In this document: piece by piece, positions 8,238 through 17,799 of the stretch
Layout of the letters: every line of letters begins with the position of its first letter
Numbering within the stretch: the first letter of the stretch is position 1
Source: Glaciecola sp047637355
Lineage (GTDB): Bacteria; Pseudomonadota; Gammaproteobacteria; Enterobacterales; Alteromonadaceae
NCBI GenBank assembly: GCA_047637355.1
Contig: JBLIKA010000004.1
Coordinates: 31,253 to 95,252, forward strand
Direction: 5' to 3'
Length of the DNA: 64,000 nucleotides
Notes under the pieces: model-generated
The model's database searches: none
What the model was told of the DNA's origin: nothing
What the model saw: only the letters and a program-made list of their open reading frames with translations
Program-made: the position numbers and the translations under genes

Positions 8238-9080
8238 ATGAAAAACCTATTTTTAGCTGTAACCTACAGTATCTTATTACTCAGCGCTGCGGTTGCATTT
8301 GCTGATAATAGTGACCTGAACACCGTAGCTACTTTCGAAGCACAACAACCACCAGGCAACATTACTATTACCCCATCAGGCAGAAAATTTTATCAATACA
8401 TGAATTTTATGGGCAAAAGCAAAAAATCATGGCGCTTTTGAGTGACGGCACGACAATTCCATACCCGAATAAAGAGTGGGCTTGCGCGAACAATAAAGGT
8501 AAAGATTTTTATGGTGTGCTAGGAATTAATGTATCCGCCGAAGGTGTTTTATGGATGCTCGATACATCAGGTCCGGATCATGCAGGCCGATTAGTAAGTT
8601 GGGATACTAATAACGAGCAGTTGTATAAAATTATTTATTTATCGAAGTCAACTATTACTGACACCTCATTTTTAAACGAATTAGTCATTGATAATAAACA
8701 TGGGCATATCTACATAGCCGATACGGCACAGAGTAACCAAGCCGCAATTATTAGCGTAAATATTAAAAGCGGTGCAGCGTTATGGCACAAATCCAATTTC
8801 TGATGGCATTATTGTCGATGGTGGAGGTAACGTATATGTAACGGATATTACTAACGGTGCTATTGGTGTAGTGAAGCCAAGTGGCAATTATGAAATTTTA
8901 TTTACGGATGAGCGCCTTGTGTGGCCTGATGGTTTTAGTTATGGAGCCGATCATAAAACTTACGTCACTGTTAATAAACTTCACCGCTCCCCACCTCTCA
9001 ATAATGGTGAAGACGCCAGCCAAGGTAAATTTAGTGTACTTTCCTTTACCCCCTTAGTGAAAGGCAAAGTAGCCCGTTAA
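8238..9080 (+). pseudogene. Broken major royal jelly/SMP-30-like secreted beta-propeller gene
   Basis: Three overlapping reading frames together resemble one secreted beta-propeller of the royal-jelly/L-dopachrome tautomerase-related family. Residues 1-22 from the ATG at 8238 are a signal peptide, and the frame runs to TPSGR. At about 8384-8390, in an A4T4 run, one missing base shifts the frame; reading on in the new frame gives KILSIHEFYGQKQKIMALLSDGT-like family sequence. At about 8770 the frame changes again, joining a segment ending in GAA directly to QRYGTNPISDG. From memory of family members, some 60-70 residues are missing there, so a deletion is likely. The end, LHRSPPLNNGEDAS to 9080, is normal for the family. 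Unlikely to make a working protein. Confidence 0.75.
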
Positions 9081-9100
9081 AGTTAACCAACCTATAGATA

Positions 9101-9128
9101 AAAAAAGCCCTAACCGAGGTTAGGGCTT
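9101..9128 (-). terminator. Intrinsic terminator after tRNA-Thr
   Basis: On the minus strand AAGCCCTA and TAGGGCTT form an 8-bp stem with a 7-base loop, followed by a run of T (A7 at 9101-9107 on the plus strand). It lies just beyond the 3' end of the tRNA. It could also stop transcription coming from the broken gene on the plus strand. Confidence 0.8.
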
Positions 9129-9135
9129 GAATGAA

Positions 9136-9211
<76 letters not shown>

Positions 9212-9295
9212 ACACTAAACCTAGGCCCATTCAGGTACATGGGCGATGCGTATTCTATGGATACAGCGTTGATTGTCAAGCCAATATTACTAATT

Positions 9296-10435
9296 TCAGC
9301 TTTTTTCCAAACGTATTGCTTCACCTTCCAATTTTGGAAAATGCTCAACCGGTACGAACTCCATTAGTTGCTTCAGTTTCGCACCCAAATTAGCATGTGA
9401 ACTTGCAATAACATTGATATGGCCCATCTTACGCTTAATCCGAACTTCTTTGCCGTACCAATGCAAATGAGTATTGGGAATACCGATTAAGTCGCGGTTA
9501 ATTGTCGAGCAGCCTATTACATTAACCATTGCACTTACGCCAATAAGCTCGGTACTGCCCAATGGCAAGCCCAGAACAGCTCTAATATGTTGTTCAAATT
9601 GACTTGTAGCACAACCTTGTTGAGTCCAATGACCGGAGTTATGCACACGCGGGGCTATTTCGTTAACGTATAGCTCGTCACCACACTGAAACAATTCAAC
9701 CGCTAACACGCCAACATAGTCCATTGACGTTGCTAGCGTTTCAAAAATATTATTGGCTTTTTGCTGCAAAGCATCGGTGAGCTTAGTGATAGGCGCAACT
9801 GACACATGCAACTGTCCTTCGTGGTGTAAATTTTCAGCTAGACTAAAACAAGCGACTTGTCCGTCTTTACTTCTCGCACCGACTAAGGATATTTCACGGT
9901 CAAATTGCATCATTCTTTCGGCAATCAACGGAACTTTTTCTAAGTCGAGTAATGAAAATTCTTCACGTAGAGGCGCTAATTCTGAGGCTGAGGCGATCCG
10001 CCACTGGCCATAGCCATCATAACCATCGCGACTTGCTTTAAAGATGACTTTCTCGCCCAAGCGAGCAACGACATCACGCAGTTGGTCGACATGGCTAATA
10101 ATCAAATATTCGCAGTTAGGGATATTATTCTTGCTCAGGAGCGCTTTTTCTCTGACGCGATCCCCACCAGCTAAAATAGAAGCCATATTAGGGAATAGTT
10201 TACCGCTTTTTTGCGCATCTAATAATAGGTGTTCAGGCACGTGCTCAAATTCAACGGTGATCGCATTTGCGTCTTGTATCGCATCACACAACGAAACCCC
10301 AGTTGCTTTTTTTGAAAGCGGATTAACCACCGTTTCGGTAACAACATCAACGGCACTCACAATTATACCGAGCGATGCAGCAGCCAAATACATCATTTGT
10401 GCAAGTTGCCCAGAACCGTAAACTAAAACTCTCAA
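9296..10435 (-). CDS. purK: 5-(carboxyamino)imidazole ribonucleotide synthase PurK
   Basis: This 379-residue ATP-grasp enzyme converts AIR, ATP and bicarbonate to N5-CAIR in purine synthesis. Visible features are the N-terminal GSGQLAQMM nucleotide-fold turn, KASRDGYDGYGQW in the ATP-grasp region, ERMMQFDREISL, and the NEIAPRVHNSGHWT motif that binds the AIR/ADP site. Its start overlaps the purE stop by four bases, so the pair is translationally coupled as in other proteobacteria. The tRNA-Thr follows downstream on the same strand. Confidence 0.95.
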   Translation of the reverse strand: MRVLVYGSGQLAQMMYLAAASLGIIVSAVDVVTETVVNPLSKKATGVSLCDAIQDANAITVEFEHVPEHLLLDAQKSGKLFPNMASILAGGDRVREKALLSKNNIPNCEYLIISHVDQLRDVVARLGEKVIFKASRDGYDGYGQWRIASASELAPLREEFSLLDLEKVPLIAERMMQFDREISLVGARSKDGQVACFSLAENLHHEGQLHVSVAPITKLTDALQQKANNIFETLATSMDYVGVLAVELFQCGDELYVNEIAPRVHNSGHWTQQGCATSQFEQHIRAVLGLPLGSTELIGVSAMVNVIGCSTINRDLIGIPNTHLHWYGKEVRIKRKMGHINVIASSHANLGAKLKQLMEFVPVEHFPKLEGEAIRLEKS

Positions 10436-10923
10436 ACGTCTAATTCCAAGGTTTGGTTATTCGCAACAGTGTCAGTTTGTTTTTGTCTAAATGCAATAAT
10501 CGCAGCTCTCACTGTCGGCTCTTGCAAAGCAATAACCTGAGCAGCGAGCAACCCCGCATTAGCAGCACCTGCCTCGCCAATAGCAAGCGTTCCGACTGCA
10601 ACACCTTTAGGCATTTGAACGATAGAAAGGAGTGAATCTAAACCGTTGAGTTGACTAGACCGAACAGGACAACCAAAAACAGGGAGATGGGTGTGAGCTG
10701 CAATCATACCAGGTAAGTGAGCTGCGCCACCGGCACCAGCAATAATCACTTGCACACCTTTATCTGCTGCATTTTCAGCAAATTCGACTAATAAATTTGG
10801 GGTACGATGAGCTGAAACAACCTTTGCTTCATATGAAACACCTAGCTCTTTTAGCATAAGTGCTGCTTTTTGCATTGTAGGCCAATCGGATTTTGAACCC
10901 ATTATAATTGCAACTTGCGCCAT
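10432..10923 (-). CDS. purE: N5-carboxyaminoimidazole ribonucleotide mutase PurE
   Basis: Class I PurE moves the carboxyl of N5-CAIR to give CAIR. The signature is intact: MGSKSDWPTM at the N-terminus, SAHRTP around residue 45, and AGAGGAAHLPGM around residues 70-80. The protein has 163 residues from the ATG at 10923; an in-frame GTG at 10935 would add four residues and I judge it less likely. The C-terminus has a short tail beyond the usual family end. It is the first gene of purE-purK, the two overlapping by four bases. Confidence 0.95.
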   Translation of the reverse strand: MAQVAIIMGSKSDWPTMQKAALMLKELGVSYEAKVVSAHRTPNLLVEFAENAADKGVQVIIAGAGGAAHLPGMIAAHTHLPVFGCPVRSSQLNGLDSLLSIVQMPKGVAVGTLAIGEAGAANAGLLAAQVIALQEPTVRAAIIAFRQKQTDTVANNQTLELDV

Positions 10924-10984
10924 TTTAATCACCACTTCAATCGGTTAGGGCTATCAAATCAATTTGATATTTTTTCTAGCCATT

Positions 10985-11022
10985 AAAAAAGCACGATATT
11001 ATACGCAATATCGTGCTTTTTT
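10985..11022 (-). terminator. Strong intrinsic terminator after the M20 amidohydrolase
   Basis: AAAAAAGCACGATATT (10985-11000) and its exact complement (11007-11022) form a 16-bp stem around the six-base loop ATACGC, flanked by A and T runs, so it can work in both directions. It lies 17 bases past the amidohydrolase stop and upstream of purE. Confidence 0.9.
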
Positions 11023-11039
11023 ATATAAAAACTTTCTGC

Positions 11040-12347
11040 TTATTTTGCGCTGTTCATATAATCTAGCGTCATGTTAGTTAGTAGCTTAACGCCTAACTTC
11101 ATGCCGCTGTCATCTACAAAGAATTCGGGAGTGTGGTGAGCCGGAGAATCTTCCTCAGATACGTCCAATGGCTTACCACCGACCCACAAATAAACGCCAG
11201 GTACTTCTTGTTGGAAGAAGGAAAAATCTTCAGCACCCGTCGCCGCTTTTGAGTTGATCACGTTTTCTTGACCAGCGGTGCGCACTAACGTAGGCAATAC
11301 TTGGTCCATAAGCGCATGGTCATTAAATGTAATTGGATAGCTATAATCCAACGGTAGTATTACTTCAACCTCTGCTCTCATGCTATCAGCAATACCTTTA
11401 GCTTTACGCGGTATTGCTTCGTACATGTGTTCACGAGCTTCTTTGCTTAATGTACGAATAGTGCCAACTAAAACAACCTCATTTGGGATGATATTCGAAC
11501 GATTTCCACCGTGAATAGAGCCAATAGTCACTACTGCTGCATCATCAACCAACTTAATTTCTCTGCTAACAACGGTTTGCAGTGCCATGATGATTTGAGC
11601 AGCGGTGGTGATTGGATCTACACTCTTCCAAGGATATGCGCCATGAGCCTGCTTTCCTCTAACAATAATTTTAAATGGGTCAACAGCTGCCATAATGCCA
11701 CCGTGTTTATATAACACTTTGCCCACATCTGTGTTCGCGTTTATGTGCAGACCAAAAATCACATCGACATCAGGATTCTTTAGTACACCCTCTTGCACCA
11801 TCATCTCAGCTCCGCCTTTCTCTCCTGCTGGAGCCCCCTCTTCGGCTGGCTGAAAGATGAATTTAACTTTACCGCGTAATTCTCCCTTCATTTCGGTTAG
11901 AATTTTTGCCGCTCCCATTAGCATCGCCATGTGAGTATCATGCCCACAAGCATGCATAACCGGTACTTCATTTCCCTCTAACATACCTTTTACCGTAGAT
12001 TTAAAGGGTAAATTGTTCTGCTCTGGCACTGGTAAACCGTCCATATCAGCTCGCAGTGCTACTGTAGGCCCAGGTTTTCCTGAATCTAAAACGGCAACAA
12101 CACCTGTGTAAGCAACGCCTGTGGTGACGTCTAATCCTAATCCACGCAAATATTTTTCAACATATTTTGCAGTCTCAAACTCCCGATTGGATAATTCTGG
12201 GTTTTGGTGCAAATGATGACGCCACTTGATCACATCAGCCTCAATTTTATCAGCCATCATGGCCACAGTGTCATTTTGTTGAGCACTTGCAATACTAGAA
12301 AGCGCAGTTAACGAGATGGCAGTAAATAAAGGGAGTAAGCGTTTCAT
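11040..12347 (-). CDS. M20 family secreted amidohydrolase (aminoacylase/hippurate hydrolase-like)
   Basis: This is a 435-residue M20D peptidase-family protein with a signal peptide of about 22 residues. Metal-binding motifs are visible: HHLHQNPELS near residue 43, MHACGHDTHMAMLMGAA near 132, then FIFQPAEEGAPAGEKGG, GLHIN and a final PAHHTPEFF. Relatives hydrolyse N-acyl amino acids or aryl-amide conjugates with two divalent metal ions. The signal peptide puts it in the periplasm, which suits scavenging of acylated amino acids or peptides. Substrate not predictable. It is a single-gene unit ending in a strong terminator. Confidence 0.9.
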   Translation of the reverse strand: MKRLLPLFTAISLTALSSIASAQQNDTVAMMADKIEADVIKWRHHLHQNPELSNREFETAKYVEKYLRGLGLDVTTGVAYTGVVAVLDSGKPGPTVALRADMDGLPVPEQNNLPFKSTVKGMLEGNEVPVMHACGHDTHMAMLMGAAKILTEMKGELRGKVKFIFQPAEEGAPAGEKGGAEMMVQEGVLKNPDVDVIFGLHINANTDVGKVLYKHGGIMAAVDPFKIIVRGKQAHGAYPWKSVDPITTAAQIIMALQTVVSREIKLVDDAAVVTIGSIHGGNRSNIIPNEVVLVGTIRTLSKEAREHMYEAIPRKAKGIADSMRAEVEVILPLDYSYPITFNDHALMDQVLPTLVRTAGQENVINSKAATGAEDFSFFQQEVPGVYLWVGGKPLDVSEEDSPAHHTPEFFVDDSGMKLGVKLLTNMTLDYMNSAK

Positions 12348-12626
12348 ATATATGGTCTACCTTGGTTTTTATTATTGTTTGATAGCGCGATTTAGCTCAG
12401 CGCATCTATCTTGCGCGAATTACGTAACAAAACATTAGCGTAAAATAGACAAAATTACGAGCATTACGACTATGCAGACATTAAATTATGATTTTTATTT
12501 ATATTCCAATTATATCTATAGCCACTTGCAACGAAAGACCTCAGTTAACAGTGGCGTGATCGAACATAAAGGGGGAAGCAAAGTCATTATGACTCTCTAG
12601 TTTATCTAGCAACACTTTTCATTAGG
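12348..12626. other. Intergenic stretch with no recognised gene
   Basis: Between the amidohydrolase start and the rho terminator is a 279-base AT-rich stretch. It should contain the amidohydrolase promoter on the minus strand. I see no ORF with a ribosome site, no tRNA and no convincing operator in it. Confidence 0.4.
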
Positions 12627-12660
12627 CAAAAAAAACCGCAACATCAAACTATCGCGGTTT
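12627..12660 (-). terminator. Intrinsic terminator after rho
   Basis: On the minus strand AAACCGC and GCGGTTT form a 7-bp stem around a 14-base loop and are followed by a T8 run (A8 at 12628-12635 on the plus strand). It lies about 48 bases beyond the rho stop. Confidence 0.75.
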
Positions 12661-12707
12661 AAATCGAATACAAGTTAATGAGTGGTATTAACTTTCGCTA
12701 GAATAAA

Positions 12708-13973
12708 CTAACTTTTCTGGCGTTTCATTGATTCAAAAAATTCATCATTTGTTTTTGTCATCGCTAAACGCCCGATTAGGAACTCTATTGCGTCTATTTC
12801 ACTCATTTCATGGACAATTTTACGCAGTATCCACATCTTTTGTAATTCATCTTTGGACGTTAATAATTCTTCGCGACGAGTACCGGAACGGTTTAAGTCA
12901 ATCGCAGGGAATACACGCTTTTCAGCAATCTTGCGATTTAGATGTAATTCCATGTTACCCGTGCCTTTAAATTCTTCGTAGATTACTTCATCCATCTTAG
13001 AACCAGTATCGATTAACGCTGTTGCAATAATAGTTAAACTGCCACCTTCCTCAACATTTCGAGCTGCACCAAAGAATCGTTTTGGTTTGTGCAATGCATT
13101 CGCATCAACACCACCGGTAAGTACTTTACCTGACGATGGAATAACCGTGTTATAAGCGCGCGCTAGACGCGTAAGAGAATCAAGCAGAATCACTACGTCT
13201 TTTTTATGTTCAACTAAGCGTTTGGCCTTCTCAATAACCATCTCAGCAACCTGAACATGGCGACTTGCTGGTTCATCAAAAGTTGAAGCGATAACTTCAC
13301 CTTGTACCAAACGCTGCATCTCAGTTACTTCTTCTGGACGCTCATCAATTAGCAAAACCATTAACTGCGCTTCTGGATGATTAGCTGCAATTGATTGGGC
13401 TATATTTTGTAGTAAAAGTGTTTTACCAGCCTTTGGCGGCGCAACAATTAGACCACGCTGACCACGCCCAATCGGCGATGCCAAATCGAGTACGCGTGCA
13501 GTAATATCTTCAGTACTGCCATTTCCGCGCTCTAGTCTAAAACGTTCATTGGCATGTAAAGGAGTTAAGTTTTCGAAAAGGATTTTGTTGCGAGAATTTT
13601 CAGGTTTGTCAAAGTTTACTTCACGTATTTTAAGTAATGCAAAATAACGCTCGCTGTCTTTTGGCGGTCGAATCTTCCCTGCAATGGTGTCACCAGTGCG
13701 CAAGTTAAAGCGTCGAATTTGACTCGGCGATACATAAATATCATCGGGGCCTGCTAAATACGAACAATCACCGGATCGCAGAAAACCAAAGCCATCTTGA
13801 AGTATTTCAAGAACGCCGCCGCCAAAAATGTCTTCGCCGCCTTTTGCATGGGATTTTAATATTGAAAATATAATATCTTGTTTTCTGGCACGAGCCAGAT
13901 TTTCTAACCCCATCTCTTCAGATAAGGCTACGAGTTCACTAATGGGTTTGTCTTTTAATTCGGTTAAATTCAT
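12708..13973 (-). CDS. rho: Transcription termination factor Rho
   Basis: This is a 421-residue hexameric RNA-dependent ATPase. The N-terminal helical domain opens MNLTELKDKPISELVALSEEMG; the cold-shock-like RNA-binding domain includes GFLRS and YVSPSQIRRF; the Walker A is in the APPKAGKT stretch near residue 178, then LIDERPEEV, the Walker B region VVILLDSLTRLARAYN, and the Q/R-loop region GGVDANALHKPKRFFGAARN. No inserts or inteins. It lies downstream of trxA on the same strand, as in E. coli. The untranslated stretch of about 430 bases before it may host autoregulation, which is known for E. coli rho. Confidence 0.98.
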   Translation of the reverse strand: MNLTELKDKPISELVALSEEMGLENLARARKQDIIFSILKSHAKGGEDIFGGGVLEILQDGFGFLRSGDCSYLAGPDDIYVSPSQIRRFNLRTGDTIAGKIRPPKDSERYFALLKIREVNFDKPENSRNKILFENLTPLHANERFRLERGNGSTEDITARVLDLASPIGRGQRGLIVAPPKAGKTLLLQNIAQSIAANHPEAQLMVLLIDERPEEVTEMQRLVQGEVIASTFDEPASRHVQVAEMVIEKAKRLVEHKKDVVILLDSLTRLARAYNTVIPSSGKVLTGGVDANALHKPKRFFGAARNVEEGGSLTIIATALIDTGSKMDEVIYEEFKGTGNMELHLNRKIAEKRVFPAIDLNRSGTRREELLTSKDELQKMWILRKIVHEMSEIDAIEFLIGRLAMTKTNDEFFESMKRQKS

Positions 13974-14341
13974 ATTGGTAGGTCTTTATGTTTAGGCTGC
14001 GTAATGAAGCACAAATTATTTGTTCTTTTTAACTATGCCCTATCAAAAGTAGTCTCTGGTTAAGTAGTCAATAATTGAAGTTTGATTTTATGTTTTCTTT
14101 CAATGCTATTATGTATATTGTCTGGCCCTCACCGATAGCAACGTAGCGTTGATATGAGCTAGATTCAGTAATGTATACACGTTACTATTAGCAATTTTTA
14201 ATTTGCAGCTACCTAAACGTTAATAGCACAGTAATAGCTGGCACTGAAGGAATATAAAAATGGTTGTGTTCGGATGAACAGGAAATAATGTAGCACTAAA
14301 TAAAGTTATCGTCCAGTTTTACAAAAAAATAACTTTTAAAT
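13974..14341 (-). promoter_or_regulatory. Long untranslated leader region of rho
   Basis: There are 368 bases between the trxA terminator and the rho start. On the minus strand a CATAAT-like -10 element is visible around 14105-14115. I find no convincing leader peptide with its own ribosome site and no riboswitch I recognise. By analogy with E. coli, where rho is autoregulated through its leader, this region is a good candidate for Rho-dependent feedback; that is inference. Confidence 0.4.
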
Positions 14342-14372
14342 AAAAAAGGCCACAAATTTGATAGCCTTTTTT
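14342..14372 (-). terminator. Intrinsic terminator after trxA
   Basis: AAAAAAGGC (14342-14350) pairs with GCCTTTTTT (14364-14372), a 9-bp stem with a 13-base loop; the T-rich arm supplies the U tract in the trxA direction. It separates trxA from rho, implying rho has its own promoter. Confidence 0.75.
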
Positions 14373-14406
14373 ACTTATTCAACGGTCATAAATACCAAAC
14401 AATAAA

Positions 14407-14733
14407 TTAGATGTTTTCGTTTAAAAATTCAACCAGTTGAGTTTTTGATAGCGCGCCTACCTTGGTTGCTGCTACTGCACCGTTTTTGAAGAGCAATAAT
14501 GTCGGGATGCCGCGAATACCATATTTAGGTGGTGTATCGTTATTTTCATCGACATTAAGCTTACCAACTGTTACCTTTCCCTCAAACTCGTCGGCAATCT
14601 CAGATAAGATTGGGGCGATCATTTTACAAGGGCCGCACCATTCTGCCCAGAAATCAACTAAAACAGGACCGTTAGCATTGATTACATCTGCTTCGAATTT
14701 TTCGTCACTCAACGAGATAATTTTGTCGCTCAT
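14407..14733 (-). CDS. trxA: Thioredoxin TrxA
   Basis: This 108-residue thioredoxin has the canonical WCGPC at residues 32-36 (C33 and C36), FWAEWCGPCKMIAPIL, the GIRGIPT cis-proline loop and LLLFKNG. It is reduced by thioredoxin reductase and serves ribonucleotide reductase and many cytoplasmic disulfides. The ATG at 14733 has GGAG six bases before it; an in-frame TTG four codons earlier overlaps that ribosome site and is not used. It is divergent from rhlB with about 100 bases between the starts, matching E. coli gene order. Confidence 0.97.
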   Translation of the reverse strand: MSDKIISLSDEKFEADVINANGPVLVDFWAEWCGPCKMIAPILSEIADEFEGKVTVGKLNVDENNDTPPKYGIRGIPTLLLFKNGAVAATKVGALSKTQLVEFLNENI

Positions 14734-14831
14734 TCTTTTCTCCAAATTTGGTCATTCGCTGAGATTTTCAGCCTTGCCCTATAGTGTTAATAGAAATTGT
14801 AGTTAATGCAAGCAATGATAAGCTATAAGCT

Positions 14832-16136
14832 ATGCCACAAACACATTTAACAGATACATCTTTTTCCGATCTTCCGATCCATCCGCTAATTTTAAAAGCG
14901 CTTGAGGAAGCCAATTTCACAAAATGCACACCGATTCAGTCAATGGCTGTTCCTCAACTTCTCGAAGGAAACGACATTGCAGGTCAGGCACAAACAGGGA
15001 CGGGCAAAACTATTGCTTTTTTGGTGGCGACTTTTCACCACCTACTAAATAACCCGAAGCCTGACAACGAGCCTAATAAACCGAGTCCAAGAGCCATCAT
15101 TATGGCACCGACCCGTGAGCTTGCTGTGCAAATCTATAACGATGCGGAACTGCTTAGTAAGCACTCCGGACTGTCACTTGGTTTGATATATGGGGGTGAA
15201 GGTTACGAAAGTCAACGGGATCGATTAACAAAAGGCGTCGATATTGTTATTGGCACCACTGGTCGTATCATCGATTATTACAAACAAGATATTTTTTCTT
15301 TAAAAAATATACAAGTAGCAGTGCTTGATGAAGCCGATCGTATGTTTGATTTAGGTTTCATAAAAGATATTCGGTATTTGTTCAGGCGCATGCCTGAACC
15401 GACTCAACGCTTGAGTATGTTATTTTCTGCTACCTTAAGTTTCCGCGTTCAAGAACTTGCTTATGAACACATGAATAATCCAACGCATGTGCAAATCGAG
15501 CCCGAAAAGAAAACGGCAACAAGGGTGTCTGAAGAATTATTTTATCCATCAGATAAAGATAAGCCGCTACTGTTATTAACACTGTTTGAAAACGAGTGGC
15601 CAGACAAAGCTATCGTCTTTGCCAACACCAAATTTGGATGCGAAACGGTCTCCGCTTGGTTGCAAGCTGACGGCCACAGAGTCGGTATGCTCAGTGGAGA
15701 CGTACCGCAAAAGAAACGTTTGAGTATTCTTGAGGACTTCACCAGTGGTGCAATAGATATATTGGTAGCTACGGACGTTGCGGCCCGTGGATTACACATT
15801 CCAAAAGTCACCCATGTGTTCAACTATGACTTGCCCGATGACGCCGAAGATTACGTTCACCGAATTGGCCGCACTGGTCGTGCAGGCGAAAGTGGCATTG
15901 CGATTAGTTTCGCTTGCGAAAAATATGCATTGAACTTACCTGCTATTGAAATGTATATTGAACATCAAATTACAGTAACTGACTACGATCCAAATCAGTT
16001 GCTGAAAGACGTAAAAGCGCCGGTATTCCATCGTAAGCCAAGAGGCAGGACCGATGGTCGACCGGGTAATCGCGGTGGTCGTAATGGCGGGCAACGTCCA
16101 AGTGGCCCAAAAAGGAACCACCAAGGAAGAAACTAG
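14832..16136 (+). CDS. rhlB: ATP-dependent RNA helicase RhlB
   Basis: This 434-residue DEAD-box helicase shows the Q motif region FTKCTPIQ, motif I AQTGTGKT, PTRELA, the DEAD box in VLDEADRMFDLGF, SAT (FSATLS), then VFANTK, and the HRIGRTGRAG motif VI. The C-terminal tail is Arg/Gly-rich. It unwinds RNA for the degradosome. Placement next to divergent trxA and before gppA is the E. coli rhlB locus, which supports RhlB over the similar RhlE and SrmB. The next gene begins 12 bases after its stop. Confidence 0.95.
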   Translation: MPQTHLTDTSFSDLPIHPLILKALEEANFTKCTPIQSMAVPQLLEGNDIAGQAQTGTGKTIAFLVATFHHLLNNPKPDNEPNKPSPRAIIMAPTRELAVQIYNDAELLSKHSGLSLGLIYGGEGYESQRDRLTKGVDIVIGTTGRIIDYYKQDIFSLKNIQVAVLDEADRMFDLGFIKDIRYLFRRMPEPTQRLSMLFSATLSFRVQELAYEHMNNPTHVQIEPEKKTATRVSEELFYPSDKDKPLLLLTLFENEWPDKAIVFANTKFGCETVSAWLQADGHRVGMLSGDVPQKKRLSILEDFTSGAIDILVATDVAARGLHIPKVTHVFNYDLPDDAEDYVHRIGRTGRAGESGIAISFACEKYALNLPAIEMYIEHQITVTDYDPNQLLKDVKAPVFHRKPRGRTDGRPGNRGGRNGGQRPSGPKRNHQGRN

Positions 16137-16148
16137 AGGTAGTGAACT

Positions 16149-17657
16149 TTGATTCAAGAGTTACCTAACACTGTTATTCAGGACGAATATTACGCTGCCG
16201 TTGATTTAGGCTCCAACAGCTTTCACATGGTAATAGTGAGAGTACTCAGCGGTAGCGTTCAAATAGTCAGTAAAAATAAGCGTAAAGTAAGGCTCGCTGC
16301 AGGTCTCGATGGTGATTACAAGCTATCCGAAGAGAGCATTCAGCGCGGCCTTGACTGTTTAAAGACCTTCCGCGAGCAACTAGACGACCTACCCAAGGCA
16401 AATATCAAAGTTGTTGCTACGGCAACATTGCGTATGGCAACTAACTCAAGCGATTTTGTCACTCGTGGCGAACGCATTCTTAACCAAAAAATCAATATAA
16501 TATCGGGTGAGGAAGAAGCCCGCCAAATCTACTTGGGTGTTGCTTACACATCTGCAAATCAAGGTAATACATTGGTTGTTGATATTGGCGGTGCAAGTAC
16601 AGAAGTTATTGTTGGCCGCGACATGCAGCCGCTCCACTTAAATAGCGTGGATATGGGCTGTGTCACTTTCATGGAAAGATATTTTGAGGGTGGCATAATC
16701 AATGAAGAAAATTTTGACAATGCACTCGCTGCCGCTGAAGAAATGCTAGCTCCTTACGCATCTACTTTTAAATGTTTCGATTGGCAGCAATGTTTAGGTG
16801 CCTCTGGCACACCCCAAGCTGTCGTTAGTATATTGGTTAAACAAGGCATTAACGATGCTATCCGCTTAGACTATTTGTACCAATTACGTGACCAAGCTAT
16901 TGCTTGTAAAAATATTGAGAGCTTAAAGATTGATGGACTCGCCGACTCACGCAGGCTCATTTTCCCGAGTGGGTTGGCCATTTTAATGGCACTATTTAAG
17001 CAATTGAATTTAAAAAACATGCAAATTTCAGGAGGTGCACTGAGGGAAGGTATTATTTACGGCATGTTGGATAATTATCAAAGAGCTGATCGCAGAACCC
17101 AAGGTATTAACCAGCTGGTTTCGCGCTTTCACATAGATACAGCGCAAAGTGACCGGGTACGCAAAGTAGCGATGGGATTAAGTCGTCAGATGTGCGAACA
17201 AAGTAAATTTTGTGACTTTGACACTGAAGCACTTATTTCCTCGGCCGCTGCGCTGCACGAACTAGGCCTACACATCGGTTATAAAAAGTTTCATGAACAT
17301 GGTGCATATATATTAACGCATGTTGAATTGACCGGATTTACTAGTCTTCAACGCATGTTTATTAGAGATTTGGTTGGCATGCATCGTCAAGAAATTGATT
17401 TGATGGTGTTTAACAACTATCAGGAAGAGTTTAAAGAGATGCTCATCAACGCTCTGCGTATTGTCAGAATTTCCGTAATTTTGTGTACTCGCAGACGAGA
17501 TAATACAGTTGGTAATGCTAAGCTTACGGTGTCTGGCGACGATTGGCATTTACATTTTGAAGAAGGAATTTTACCCTCTTCGCCTCTCGTACATGCCGAA
17601 CTTATTCATGAGACTTGGTTGCAACACAAAGCTGGCTGGAAACTAATTTGTGAATAG
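16149..17657 (+). CDS. gppA: Ppx/GppA phosphatase (pppGpp 5'-phosphohydrolase type)
   Basis: The 502-residue protein opens with the ASKHA motif AAVDLGSNSFHMV (residues 15-27), then TATLRMA, ISGEEEARQIY, and the second phosphate loop VVDIGGASTEV. The C-terminal helical HD-like half includes SSAAALHELGLHIGYKKFHEHG. GppA converts pppGpp to ppGpp and can also degrade polyphosphate; Ppx shares the fold. The gppA call over ppx comes from sitting directly behind rhlB, as in E. coli. The start is a TTG with AGAGG at 16135-16139, nine bases before it. Confidence 0.9.
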   Translation: MIQELPNTVIQDEYYAAVDLGSNSFHMVIVRVLSGSVQIVSKNKRKVRLAAGLDGDYKLSEESIQRGLDCLKTFREQLDDLPKANIKVVATATLRMATNSSDFVTRGERILNQKINIISGEEEARQIYLGVAYTSANQGNTLVVDIGGASTEVIVGRDMQPLHLNSVDMGCVTFMERYFEGGIINEENFDNALAAAEEMLAPYASTFKCFDWQQCLGASGTPQAVVSILVKQGINDAIRLDYLYQLRDQAIACKNIESLKIDGLADSRRLIFPSGLAILMALFKQLNLKNMQISGGALREGIIYGMLDNYQRADRRTQGINQLVSRFHIDTAQSDRVRKVAMGLSRQMCEQSKFCDFDTEALISSAAALHELGLHIGYKKFHEHGAYILTHVELTGFTSLQRMFIRDLVGMHRQEIDLMVFNNYQEEFKEMLINALRIVRISVILCTRRRDNTVGNAKLTVSGDDWHLHFEEGILPSSPLVHAELIHETWLQHKAGWKLICE

Positions 17658-17799
17658 CGCTTTGTTTTGCGTTACTCACCGTTGATTAATTGTTCAAGAA
17701 TCAATTGTTACTGTTAACTGGCGTAAGTGCTGGTATGTCATCCAAAAATTAACAGTTAGTAGCACATTTATAAAAACGTGCTACCACTGCATCTAGTTA

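Noticed and set aside
17759..17784. Hairpin GTAGCAC/GTGCTAC between gppA and the catalase-like gene
   Set aside because: No T run and loop of 12; may just be chance, so not listed as a terminator.
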